Shown piece after piece: positions 26,409-34,772 of a stretch of 64,000 nucleotides of DNA (position 1 is the first letter of the stretch; every line of letters begins with the position of its first letter). Below the pieces are notes generated by a model, which had not been told where the DNA came from, made no database searches, and worked only from the letters and a program-made list of their open reading frames with translations. The position numbers were made by a program, and so were the translations under genes. The stretch is from Hyphomonadaceae bacterium (GTDB taxonomy: Bacteria; Pseudomonadota; Alphaproteobacteria; Caulobacterales; Hyphomonadaceae). The stretch spans positions 124,001 to 188,000 of the forward strand of contig JANQQC010000060.1 of the NCBI GenBank assembly GCA_028285145.1, given 5' to 3'.

Positions 26409-27389
26409 TCACCTCAGATAGTTTAGTAGCGACAGATTTGAGAGCCGCGATGTCAGCAGGTAGGAAGCTTCGAGATTGCGCTCGAGCTCCTGAAGTTCGA
26501 CCGCGGCTTCATACTGGTCACGGCCGGTGAGCTCATTCAATGCGAGCGTTACGATGGTTTCTTCTTCGTTCAGTGCGCTCATCCGTCCGGCGACGCTTCC
26601 CTGCAACGAGCCCTGATCGGCACGAAGGTTCGTGAGCTTGGTTTCTCCGGAGGAAAGAGTTTCCGCACTGGCCCGAAGCACATCTGGCGAAGAGGCGATG
26701 AAGGGTGCGGTTGAGTTTTCAGCGGAAAACGCCATCACCGCCAAACCGGCGAGAATTTCAGTAATGGCTGGATCGATTCCGAGCACGGCATCGCTGTCCG
26801 AGGCCGTGGTGGCTCCATTGTAGATGTTTGTCTGGAAGCCGCCGGTGGGCGTGTTGAAGTATGTATCAATGGAGGCTGCGAAGTCAGCAGCATCGGTTGC
26901 CGTAGCTGCGATGGTCTGGATATCGCTGAGCATATCTGCCACCTCACCGAATGGCTGGGTGGATGTGGCGTCGCCGGCAAAAAGGAACCGCTCTCCGTGA
27001 CGGACATTGAGCTTCGAGAAACTGTCTTCCAGGGCTGCTCTTGCATCTCTGGCAATGCCAGCTCGGGAAGCAAAGTCGCCAGCTCCTACGGCCGAAAGAA
27101 GACGTACACTGAGACCGCTTGCATTGTCTTGCATTCCGGCGAGTGAGGTCTGGACCGTTTCGAGCCGGCTGCTTCGTAGAATCAGACCCTCACGTTCGAG
27201 AGAGATGTCCGCGACAGCCTTCTGCGTCAGCATGGCTCCGCCGATCCGTCCATCCAGATATGCGGTGAGATCAGAACGCCGGCCAGTGACAGCTTCGTTG
27301 GACGTATCGGCGAGACGGCTGCGCAGCTCGGCGGTGGAGGCTGTCAGCTTAGCAGCTGTAAAGTTTACGACGGGGGGCAGAGTTTTCAT
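26409..27389 (-). CDS. flgL: Hook-filament junction protein FlgL
   Basis: This 326-residue protein is flagellin-like at its N-terminus (VNFTAAKLTASTAELRSRLAD) and C-terminus (LQELERNLEASYLLTSRLSNLSLLNYLR region). It is a hook-associated protein that connects FlgK to the filament. The N-terminal heptads and the FLFAGDATSTQPF segment are typical. It follows flgK with a 1-bp gap. Confidence 0.9.
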   Translation of the reverse strand: MKTLPPVVNFTAAKLTASTAELRSRLADTSNEAVTGRRSDLTAYLDGRIGGAMLTQKAVADISLEREGLILRSSRLETVQTSLAGMQDNASGLSVRLLSAVGAGDFASRAGIARDARAALEDSFSKLNVRHGERFLFAGDATSTQPFGEVADMLSDIQTIAATATDAADFAASIDTYFNTPTGGFQTNIYNGATTASDSDAVLGIDPAITEILAGLAVMAFSAENSTAPFIASSPDVLRASAETLSSGETKLTNLRADQGSLQGSVAGRMSALNEEETIVTLALNELTGRDQYEAAVELQELERNLEASYLLTSRLSNLSLLNYLR

Positions 27390-27390
27390 G

Positions 27391-28839
27391 TCAGATCTGC
27401 ATCAATCTATCGATCATCTGTTTGGCTGCTTCGATGACGCGCGCATTAGCGGCGTAGGCTTGCTCGATGAGCAACAGATCCTGCATTTGCTCATCGATGT
27501 TTACGCCGGATTCTTCGCGTTCGGTCTCAACCAGGATTGTGTGCTGAGTGTTCGTCGATGACAAAACGGTTTCGTGCTGAATCCGCTTCTGACCTGTCAG
27601 GGACGAGAGATGGGCCGCCATTTCGGTTGAGGAGAAAGTACCCGTTATGCCGCTTGCGCTGATCGCCTGAGGTGTACGGATGGCGTCCAGAAGATTCTGC
27701 ACGATCACGCCGTTGCCTGGTGGGCCTTCCGTCACGGCACCAATGCCGTCCCGCAGTCGCCAAAGCTCGCCGCCCTGACTTGGATCGACGGCGGCATTGA
27801 GCGATATCCGTCCCGCCAGACCAGCACCTGCCGCAGGTGCCGGATCGACAAATAGTCCATAATCGCCGGGCGTCTTCGTTGGATCGAGCGCGTCGTCTGA
27901 CAGGCGGGTTATCAGGTCGCCTGCGAGTGTATCGAGTTGTGCACTGAACTCTGGTAGATCCTGATCGCGCACTGTGAAAAGTGCCCCGAACATCCCGCTC
28001 GAAACAGCCCCGAATGAGGCCGCGCCAGGCGTAAGCTCAGTCCCCTCTACGGTCAGACCAGAGAGTGAGCTATTGGCAAGGGTCTGGTTAGGACCGAAGA
28101 CGGGAGCAGGGGTGAACTCAAGGAACCGTGGCTCTCCCGCGAGAAGATAGACACCTTCTTGTGTGAGGACATCAATCACTCCTGAGTCACGTTGGACGGT
28201 CTGTATCGGAAGATACTCTGCAATCGTGTCTAGAGCACGCTGGCGGTCATCATACAGGGCCGCCGTAGTGTTGCTGTTGGGATCGGATCCAGAAATGTCG
28301 CCGTTCAAGTCCCTGATCTGCTGCAACGCCGCATTAACGATGTCGACACCGCTCGCAATTTCGCGGTCAGCTTCAGCCCTCAATTGGGTAACCATCTGTG
28401 ACAGACTGTGAAACTCGTTGATCATGGTGCCGGCTGCGTCGAGGACGGACCGAGCGACTGCGGTCGACTCTGGCGATGATGCAAGACGGGTGAGCTGCGT
28501 CTCAAAGCCGGAAATGGTCTGGAAAAGACTACTTCCATCGGGCGTGTCGCCAAGCCGGGCAGAGACCGACGCCCAAGTCGTTGACAGGATGTTGGCCTGT
28601 GCAAGATCGCTGGACAGCGCCCGTCTTTGGGTGGTGATGATTTCGTTTTGCGACCGGGCAACGCCTGCCGACCGGACGCCGGCAGGTTCGCCGGCAAGCA
28701 GATTTTCGGCCGCGATAACTGATCGACGCACATAACCGGGCGTATTCGCATTGGCGACGTTAGTCGCCACGATGTCGGCCCTCAGCGAGTTGAGCTGAAG
28801 GCCGGATCTTGCGGAGTTGATGGCGCTTGAGAGGCTCAC
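27391..28839 (-). CDS. flgK: Hook-associated protein FlgK
   Basis: This 482-residue protein starts at a GTG with AAGGCGG upstream. The N-terminus (SLSSAINSARSGLQLNSLRADIVATNVANANTPGYVRR region) carries the rod/hook ANANTPGY signature, and the C-terminus (LLIEQAYAANARVIEAAKQMIDRLMQI) has the D0 coiled coil. It lies between flgE and flgL. Confidence 0.93.
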   Translation of the reverse strand: MSLSSAINSARSGLQLNSLRADIVATNVANANTPGYVRRSVIAAENLLAGEPAGVRSAGVARSQNEIITTQRRALSSDLAQANILSTTWASVSARLGDTPDGSSLFQTISGFETQLTRLASSPESTAVARSVLDAAGTMINEFHSLSQMVTQLRAEADREIASGVDIVNAALQQIRDLNGDISGSDPNSNTTAALYDDRQRALDTIAEYLPIQTVQRDSGVIDVLTQEGVYLLAGEPRFLEFTPAPVFGPNQTLANSSLSGLTVEGTELTPGAASFGAVSSGMFGALFTVRDQDLPEFSAQLDTLAGDLITRLSDDALDPTKTPGDYGLFVDPAPAAGAGLAGRISLNAAVDPSQGGELWRLRDGIGAVTEGPPGNGVIVQNLLDAIRTPQAISASGITGTFSSTEMAAHLSSLTGQKRIQHETVLSSTNTQHTILVETEREESGVNIDEQMQDLLLIEQAYAANARVIEAAKQMIDRLMQI

Positions 28840-28868
28840 TTAAGCAACCGCCTTTTGATCAAGCGCGA

Positions 28869-30173
28869 TTAGCGTTTGAGGTTTGTGGTTTCCTGCAACA
28901 TCTCGTCTACGGTCTGCACGATCTTGGCGTTGGACGAGTAGGCCCGTTGCGTTTCGATCAGGTCGGTGAGTTCCGCGGCGATATCTGTTGTCGATTCCAT
29001 CATGGCATAGCCTGCCATCCCGCCAACGGGGCCTGTGTCTGCATCCCAGAAATAGATGTTGCCGCTTGCAGCGGAAATCGCGAATGCCTGAGAGTCCCTT
29101 GCGGCGAGACCATTCATGTTTGGCACATCACCGACGGGAATCTGATAGAGCGTCCGGCGGAATCCTGTATCATAAACGGCCTGAAGGTAGCCTTGCTCAT
29201 CGACCTCAACCGACTGCAGATCGCCAATCGGCGCACCGTCCTTACTCACTGCTGAAGGAGAGAAGGGAGCCGATAGTTGCCTGATCCCGGCCGTATCATT
29301 TGGCCGACCAATGAACATTTCTACGGGGCCGTGAGCGAGGTTGAGCGACACACGTCCTGTTGCCGGATCGTAAGTGGCACCTGCGCTCGCGGATGCGGTG
29401 GCGACACTGCCGCCATTGGTAGGTGTATCGTTGAATGTAAGCGCAAGGTCAGCAACGGAGACGGCAGGATCACCCGCATTGTCGAAGACCTGCGCTGTCC
29501 ACGCATTACTTGCACCTGTTCCGGGCACCGTTGGGGTGAATGTCATGGTGAGAGACTGAGCCCGGCCAAGATTATCGTAATACTCAATCGGGACATCAAA
29601 CGGGGTGCCGGGTGCACCGGCATTGGTCGCGTCAGCAGGGATATTGATACCCATCTCAATATTGGCGGTCGGTGATGCCGTGAATTGGGACGTGGAAATG
29701 TTCACGGGTTCAAGGTCAATACCGCTGTTTCGGCTGATCGCACCAATCTCGCCGTTAGCGTCGGCGGGCCATCCCAGCAGGAAAAGGCCGCTCTGGGTCC
29801 GCAGATTGCCGTTCTGATCAGGTGTGAATGAGCCTGTCGGCAAAAGCATCAGCTCTCGCTGGTTTGGCAGCGTGTTGACGCCTGTCACGTTCGTCACAGG
29901 AAACAATCCGCGTCCAGCCACTGCAATATCTGTCGCGTTTCCGGTTGTGATGAGAGAGCCTGTGGCCGCCACGTCTTTAAAGGTGTCGACCGTCACGCCG
30001 CCCGCTGAGTAGGCTGATGTGCGTTGCTCGAGAACCATACTGGAGAATTCGACCTGGCTTCGTTTGTAGCCTGCCGTTCCGGAGTTGGCGATGTTGTCGG
30101 AAATGGTCGAGAGCCGCGTGGCGCTCGCATTAAGTCCCATTACGCTCGCATTCAAGGACGATGAGATGCTCAT
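28869..30173 (-). CDS. flgE: Flagellar hook protein FlgE
   Basis: This 434-residue protein has the N-terminal signature LSTISDNIANSGTAGYKRSQVEF, two barrel-like D1/D2 regions and the D0 C-terminus (ELTDLIETQRAYSSNAKIVQTVDEMLQ). It polymerises into the hook. The ATG at 30173-30171 is itself part of a 13-bp stem (see 30171-30210), so translation may be controlled by RNA structure. It is the first gene of the flgE-K-L-I run. Confidence 0.95.
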   Translation of the reverse strand: MSISSSLNASVMGLNASATRLSTISDNIANSGTAGYKRSQVEFSSMVLEQRTSAYSAGGVTVDTFKDVAATGSLITTGNATDIAVAGRGLFPVTNVTGVNTLPNQRELMLLPTGSFTPDQNGNLRTQSGLFLLGWPADANGEIGAISRNSGIDLEPVNISTSQFTASPTANIEMGINIPADATNAGAPGTPFDVPIEYYDNLGRAQSLTMTFTPTVPGTGASNAWTAQVFDNAGDPAVSVADLALTFNDTPTNGGSVATASASAGATYDPATGRVSLNLAHGPVEMFIGRPNDTAGIRQLSAPFSPSAVSKDGAPIGDLQSVEVDEQGYLQAVYDTGFRRTLYQIPVGDVPNMNGLAARDSQAFAISAASGNIYFWDADTGPVGGMAGYAMMESTTDIAAELTDLIETQRAYSSNAKIVQTVDEMLQETTNLKR

Positions 30174-30210
30174 GAAAGGTTGCTCCTGCTACCTGATGCA
30201 ACCTTTCATG
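30171..30210 (-). promoter_or_regulatory. 13-bp perfect inverted repeat enclosing the flgE ribosome-binding site and start codon
   Basis: CATGAAAGGTTGC (30171-30183) and GCAACCTTTCATG (30198-30210) are perfect inverted copies around a 14-nt loop. In the flgE mRNA the second arm contains the AUG start codon and the loop contains AGCAGGA, the ribosome-binding site. The first arm also starts a 6-codon minimal frame that ends at a UAG in the loop. The structure would hide the start codon when folded. It could alternatively be a DNA operator. Confidence 0.6.
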
Positions 30211-30222
30211 ACCGACAACTAG

Positions 30223-30237
30223 TTAATGACGGGATAA
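30223..30237. promoter_or_regulatory. CtrA-like box TTAA-N7-ATAA upstream of flgE
   Basis: One mismatch from TTAA-N7-TTAA, 50-65 bp upstream of the flgE start and immediately past the motB stop. It is a candidate site for CtrA control of the hook operon. Confidence 0.3.
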
Positions 30238-31065
30238 TCAGTTAACCGCAGGCGCTGATTCAGTAAGAATCACAACTGATATCCGGCGATTTTGAGCAGC
30301 CGATGGATCGTCAATAATCAGTGGATCCTTATATGCCCGGCCTGATACTTCCACTATTCGATCGAGCGCGACGCCGTTCCTGACGAGCAGTTTTCGGGCG
30401 CTGTTGGCGCGGTCTGAGGATAGGTTCCAGTTATCGTAGCCGCCTTCGGTCCGGTATTGCAGGTTATCTGTATGCCCCACAATCTTGATGTTGTTTCCGA
30501 ACTGATCAAACGAGTCCGAAACGAGGCCAAGAAGACTGTCCAATAGCGGTGTTGGATCGCTCCGGCCGACCGGGAATAGGGGGCGGCTGTCGGAGTCTAC
30601 GATTTCGAGCACGACACCCTCAGGTGAGAGCTTTACCAGCAGGTGTTCGGAAAGCTGGCCGTCTTCGCTCAAGCCTTCTTTCAATGTTTCTAGGCTTTCG
30701 GCGATTGAGTCTTCGTCCGCATCGGCTGTGTTTTCCTCAGGCGTGGCGACGGATGTTCGCTGAGATGCGCCCGTTCCCATTTGCGCGTAGGTTTCTTCTG
30801 TAAAAATGGACGAACCATTTAGACCGTCAGAGCCGCCGCCGGAGATTCGGCTGATCGGGATTGTTGGGCTGAAGTAATCGGCGATGCCTTTGCGCTGTTC
30901 TTCGGTGGTTGCATTGAGCAGCCACATGAGAAGAAAGAAAGCCATCATCGCGGTTACGAAGTCAGCATAAGCGACTTTCCAGGCACCACCGTGGTGACCG
31001 TCGCCCTTAACGACCTTCTTCTTCTTGACGATAATAATCGGCCGCTCTGCCGCTGACGTATCCAT
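30238..31065 (-). CDS. motB: Stator protein MotB
   Basis: This 275-residue protein has a cytoplasmic basic tail, one transmembrane helix (YADFVTAMMAFFLLMWLLN) with Asp35 as the proton-carrying residue, a plug/linker region and a C-terminal OmpA-like peptidoglycan-binding domain (~170-265; IVGHTDN, NWNLSSDRANSARKLL). It is transcribed apart from motA, which lies on the other strand at 32167, with fliM between. Its start is directly preceded by an inverted repeat (31066-31100). Confidence 0.93.
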   Translation of the reverse strand: MDTSAAERPIIIVKKKKVVKGDGHHGGAWKVAYADFVTAMMAFFLLMWLLNATTEEQRKGIADYFSPTIPISRISGGGSDGLNGSSIFTEETYAQMGTGASQRTSVATPEENTADADEDSIAESLETLKEGLSEDGQLSEHLLVKLSPEGVVLEIVDSDSRPLFPVGRSDPTPLLDSLLGLVSDSFDQFGNNIKIVGHTDNLQYRTEGGYDNWNLSSDRANSARKLLVRNGVALDRIVEVSGRAYKDPLIIDDPSAAQNRRISVVILTESAPAVN

Positions 31066-31100
31066 GAACCAAGTATCCTAAACGCGAGGTTGCTTGGTTC
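31066..31100 (-). promoter_or_regulatory. Inverted repeat enclosing the motB ribosome-binding site
   Basis: GAACCAAG (31066-31073) and CTTGGTTC (31093-31100) flank a 19-nt loop. In motB mRNA the 3' arm ends exactly one base before the AUG and the loop holds TTTAGGATA, the only ribosome-binding site candidate. The layout repeats that seen at flgE. Confidence 0.5.
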
Positions 31101-31159
31101 TGTTCAATCATAAACTCATGAAAGTACCGGCGAGAGATTGGGTTGGATTTCTCAGGGTC

Positions 31160-31175
31160 TGATAACCTTTTATCA
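31160..31175. promoter_or_regulatory. Inverted repeat TGATAA-N4-TTATCA in the motB-fliM divergent promoter
   Basis: A perfect 6-bp inverted repeat with a 4-bp spacer lies near the middle of the 164-bp gap between divergent motB and fliM. It is a possible operator for an unidentified dimeric regulator. Confidence 0.35.
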
Positions 31176-31229
31176 ACCTACAAAATTCATCACGGAGACA
31201 ATTAGCTAACTGTAAACCAAGAGGCTCAT

Positions 31230-32123
31230 GTGTCCGCAGTCCTTCGGAAAATGATAGAAGCAGGCACCGGCGTGCCGCCTTCGATCATGAAGGCTGAGCC
31301 ATTTTGGGACACGTTTCGCGACGTCACAACTGCTTGGTTCGTAAAGATTTTAGGCTCTGACGTTAACCCTGTTTTCGATTACAGAAAGGGTGCTTCAGGG
31401 ATTGAGGTCAAGGAGCATGTCGAAGGCCAGATCGTCTTCGCTTTTGACCGAATTGCCTCGCCCGGACTGCGTGCGATCTCGGTTGATCAACGCTGCTCTG
31501 TTGAGATCGCCGCCGCCAGAATGAGCGACAGTGCTGACAATTTTCTGGAGTCCTCGAACGTTCTCATGCGTCTTCTTCTTGAGGACCCTATGGCGTCGTT
31601 GTGGAGAGAGTTCTCGGCAACCATGACGCCCGGTTTCTCCGATACCGGCCAGGCACCTTTTGCAGATATATCTGGTCCCGTAGATGAGCTGCCGCCTGCG
31701 GCTCACTACCTCGAAACGCGCCTGACGTGCGAACTCGCTGGTCAGTCTTTCAGCATTACGTTCGTTCTGGACTTTGATTACGTAAGGGCCCGCGTAAGTG
31801 ATCTGGAACGAGGTGGCATGAACGCGGATGTTCAGAGTGTTTGCTCCGCCGCTCTGCGCAGAAGCATACGGTCTTCATCTATACAACTTAATGCTGTGAT
31901 CGATCATCTCGAGCTGACAATCGCTGAGTGTTCGCGACTGGAGGCCGGCGATGTCTTGGAGTTGCCGGCGGCAGACACAGAGAAGCTGACGCTTACAGCG
32001 GAAACCATCGACGGAAATGTGAATATCGGCGGCGGAAGCCTGGGTGCTTGGCGTGACTATCGCGCCCTGAAACTTCAAGTGCCGGTCAGCGAGAGTTTTT
32101 TGCAGGAAATCGCCGAGTTGTGA
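31230..32123 (+). CDS. fliM: Flagellar motor switch protein FliM (divergent)
   Basis: This 297-residue protein starts at GTG (AGAGG upstream). A CheC-like middle domain (~35-195) is followed by a SpoA/FliN-type C-terminal domain (LELTIAECSRLEAGDVLELP; VNIGGGSLGAW). The N-terminal CheY-binding peptide of typical FliM (LSQxEIDALL type) is not visible; the protein begins SAVLRKMIEAG. It is first in a run fliM-motA-(580-aa protein)-flgF-flgG-flgA-flgH-fliL2. Confidence 0.75.
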   Translation: MSAVLRKMIEAGTGVPPSIMKAEPFWDTFRDVTTAWFVKILGSDVNPVFDYRKGASGIEVKEHVEGQIVFAFDRIASPGLRAISVDQRCSVEIAAARMSDSADNFLESSNVLMRLLLEDPMASLWREFSATMTPGFSDTGQAPFADISGPVDELPPAAHYLETRLTCELAGQSFSITFVLDFDYVRARVSDLERGGMNADVQSVCSAALRRSIRSSSIQLNAVIDHLELTIAECSRLEAGDVLELPAADTEKLTLTAETIDGNVNIGGGSLGAWRDYRALKLQVPVSESFLQEIAEL

Positions 32124-32166
32124 CGGCTGGAACAAGGGGCGCGGCAATCGCGCGGGGAGATTTGAA

Positions 32167-33033
32167 TTGAACGCGATACTCGGACTTGTCGTGACGATGT
32201 GCATGGTGTTCGGCGGCTACATTCTCGCCGGCGGCAAGATGGGCATCATTACCCATTCACTTCCTTTCGAAATGATGATGATCGGCGGAGCTGCAACAGG
32301 TGCGTTTCTTGCGTCCAACGATCTCGCCACCATCAAGCATACGGGTGGGGATATCGTCGCCGCTTTCCGTGGTCCGCGCTGGAAGAAGAAAGACTATCAG
32401 GACCTTCTGTGCCTGATGCATGAGCTTCTTCATATTCTTAGACAAAATCCAGTTGATATCGAAGAGCACATTGAAAACCCTGAAGAATCCGAGATTTTTA
32501 ATCGGTATCCAAAGATTCTGAAGGATCATTCAGCCATGGAAATGATCTGCGATACAATCCGTTCAATGATCATGAACTTCGACAATGTTCACCAGGTTGA
32601 AGAGCTGCTGGAGAAGCAGTTGGAGATCCTTCATGAGGACAAACTGCACGGTGCGCATGCGCTGACTAATGTTGCCGATGCACTACCCGCTCTCGGGATC
32701 GTTGCTGCTGTACTCGGCGTGATCAAAACGATGGCGTCAATCGACAAGCCGCCGGAGATTCTTGGGGCAATGATTGGTGGTGCACTCGTCGGAACATTCC
32801 TGGGAGTGTTTCTCGCTTATGGCGTCGTTGGTCCTTTCGCCAACAAGGTCAAGCTCGTTCGCAGCGAAGAACATAATTTCTACGCGATGATTGGCGAAGT
32901 TCTTGTGTCCAATCTCCATCGCAATCCAGTCAACATCTGTGTGGAAGTGGCGCGCCGCCATGCGCCGGCCCGTGTCCGCCCGTCGTTTGACGAGATCGAG
33001 GAAGCTATACGGGAGCTGAAACGCGCAGCATGA
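32167..33033 (+). CDS. motA: Stator protein MotA
   Basis: This 288-residue protein has four transmembrane segments: two near the start (ILGLVVTMCMVFGGYILAGG; FEMMMIGGAATGAFL), a large cytoplasmic loop, and two later (LPALGIVAAVLGVIKTMA; GGALVGTFLGVFLAYGVVG). The proline in LPALGIV is the conserved channel-gating proline. It forms the proton-conducting stator with MotB. The start is a TTG preceded by GGGGAG. The stop overlaps the next gene (ATGA). Confidence 0.94.
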   Translation: MNAILGLVVTMCMVFGGYILAGGKMGIITHSLPFEMMMIGGAATGAFLASNDLATIKHTGGDIVAAFRGPRWKKKDYQDLLCLMHELLHILRQNPVDIEEHIENPEESEIFNRYPKILKDHSAMEMICDTIRSMIMNFDNVHQVEELLEKQLEILHEDKLHGAHALTNVADALPALGIVAAVLGVIKTMASIDKPPEILGAMIGGALVGTFLGVFLAYGVVGPFANKVKLVRSEEHNFYAMIGEVLVSNLHRNPVNICVEVARRHAPARVRPSFDEIEEAIRELKRAA

Positions 33034-34772
33034 TGCTTTCTGGTTCAAAATCTGTTTTGGCGCTCCTGCTCGCCCCGGTGCTGTTTATGCAGATTGCCGG
33101 TGCGGAGGATGCTTCGCCAGAGCCGGAACTGCCGGATGCCTGGAGCCAGTTCGTGCGGGAGGCGGTAGATGGAGGTCTTTTGACCCCGCCGGATCAGCCT
33201 GAACCTGAAGTGCCGGTGCCCGCAGAGCCGGAAGCTCCAGTTGCGGTGGAGTCCGTAGAGATTGACGAAGAGGAAGGGGTGGCCGACGCCGCTGGTCCCA
33301 TATCAATTCTGGAGGCACCGCAGAATTGCTCGAACGAGCCGCCCTTTAACTTCTTCGCTTTTGGCAATCTGGCTCGTTACCAAGATCTCTACCAACTTTC
33401 AGATGCGGACGATGTTGGTAAAGCAAGGGCCTTTATTGCGCTTGGCATGTATTCGGAGGCTGAGACATCTCTAAGAGGTGCTGCGGACGACAAATCAAGG
33501 GCACAGCGCGCGCTCGCCAGACTCATGGCCAATCGCACCAGTGTTGATGTTGAGACGTTCCGCGCGCTTGCCTCATGCCATGAAACGGCGCGCTTCTGGT
33601 ATGGCTTGGCGTTGCTGCTGGACGGTAGGGATGACGCACCGGCAATGCTCAACTCGCGGATGTACGACTATTTGAGCATTCCGAAACGTCTGAGGGCTGA
33701 TGTCGCGTCTCTCGCCATACCTGCGCTGGAAGAGCGCGGCGAAAGAGAGCTTGCGCGCAAGCTGCTGGAGGGTTTCTCAGAGGACGAGCGAAAGGACTAC
33801 TCCCAGCTCCGCTTCGTGGAGGCCGTTGTTCGATTGGGGGATGGCGAAGCCGACGCTGAGCCCGTCGTGCGAGAATATCTGACCCACCCCCGGTTTCAGG
33901 AAGAGGCGCTTGAGGCACTCGACCGGACAGAAGCCAAGATTGAAACTGGACACAATGATGTCGTGCTGCAGGATATGATGCGGTTCGCCGAAAGTGTCGG
34001 AGATGATGTCGACCTTTCCGCAAGTCTCGATTTTGCGTTGAGCGAGTATGAGGCGGCGTCCCGCTACGATTCAATGATGGATTTGGGAACCATGCCCGTG
34101 TTTCAGGGCAGGGCCGCTCAATCTGAGATACGTGGTGTGATGATCGATGCGCTAGAGCGCGATCTCGGAGGGGAAGATCCCCTCCGCCGGCTCGCCGGCC
34201 TGAGTGTTCTGGCTCAGATGCCAGACATCCTTTCTGAGGAGAGCGATGCGCAGCTTTTTGCGCGGGCCGTTATGGTCTCCGCAGAATTCGGGTTTGGTTC
34301 CCTTGCAGCCATGCTCACTGAAAGAGCAATCATCGAAGCAGAGACAGACACTCAGCGTGCCGCGATTGCCCTTAGACATCGCGACTACCCAACGGTTTAT
34401 ACGCTTGCCACGCGGCATTCCGGGCATGAAGAAATCAATCTGCTGGCAACACTCGCTGCGATGCGCGAAGGCGACGATTTCTACTTTCAGGTCTTTGCCG
34501 ATCGATTGGTGCCAGAACCTGAGTCGATCGTTCGGCTGGTCGAAGAGGATGCGATGGCAGACCGCTGGATCATCCCAGATTATCTCTATTTAGCTGCTGA
34601 GAATATTTCAGATGAAGTACTTCGGGCACGCATTGATCGTGTTTTGACCCTTCGGTTGGCTGCAGAGAACAATCCGCCATTGGCACCTGTTGAGCGTCCT
34701 ATCGAAAGCGCGGCCGGAACTCTTGAAAGAATCAGTCTCGCCTTGCGCGGTGAAGAAGAAGGAGAGGGCTGA
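33030..34772 (+). CDS. Secreted helical-repeat protein of unknown family in the flagellar operon
   Basis: This 580-residue protein has a Sec signal peptide (SVLALLLAPVLFMQIAGA), a Pro/Glu-rich linker (~35-75) and then ~500 residues of helical, TPR-like composition (ARAFIALGMYSEAETSLRGA; ELARKLLEGFSEDERKDYSQL). I do not recognise the family. It overlaps motA by 4 bp and abuts flgF, so it is translated with the stator. Its position and the presence of a MotE-like chaperone suggest a counterpart of rhizobial periplasmic MotC. That is inference only. Confidence 0.75.
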   Translation: MMLSGSKSVLALLLAPVLFMQIAGAEDASPEPELPDAWSQFVREAVDGGLLTPPDQPEPEVPVPAEPEAPVAVESVEIDEEEGVADAAGPISILEAPQNCSNEPPFNFFAFGNLARYQDLYQLSDADDVGKARAFIALGMYSEAETSLRGAADDKSRAQRALARLMANRTSVDVETFRALASCHETARFWYGLALLLDGRDDAPAMLNSRMYDYLSIPKRLRADVASLAIPALEERGERELARKLLEGFSEDERKDYSQLRFVEAVVRLGDGEADAEPVVREYLTHPRFQEEALEALDRTEAKIETGHNDVVLQDMMRFAESVGDDVDLSASLDFALSEYEAASRYDSMMDLGTMPVFQGRAAQSEIRGVMIDALERDLGGEDPLRRLAGLSVLAQMPDILSEESDAQLFARAVMVSAEFGFGSLAAMLTERAIIEAETDTQRAAIALRHRDYPTVYTLATRHSGHEEINLLATLAAMREGDDFYFQVFADRLVPEPESIVRLVEEDAMADRWIIPDYLYLAAENISDEVLRARIDRVLTLRLAAENNPPLAPVERPIESAAGTLERISLALRGEEEGEG

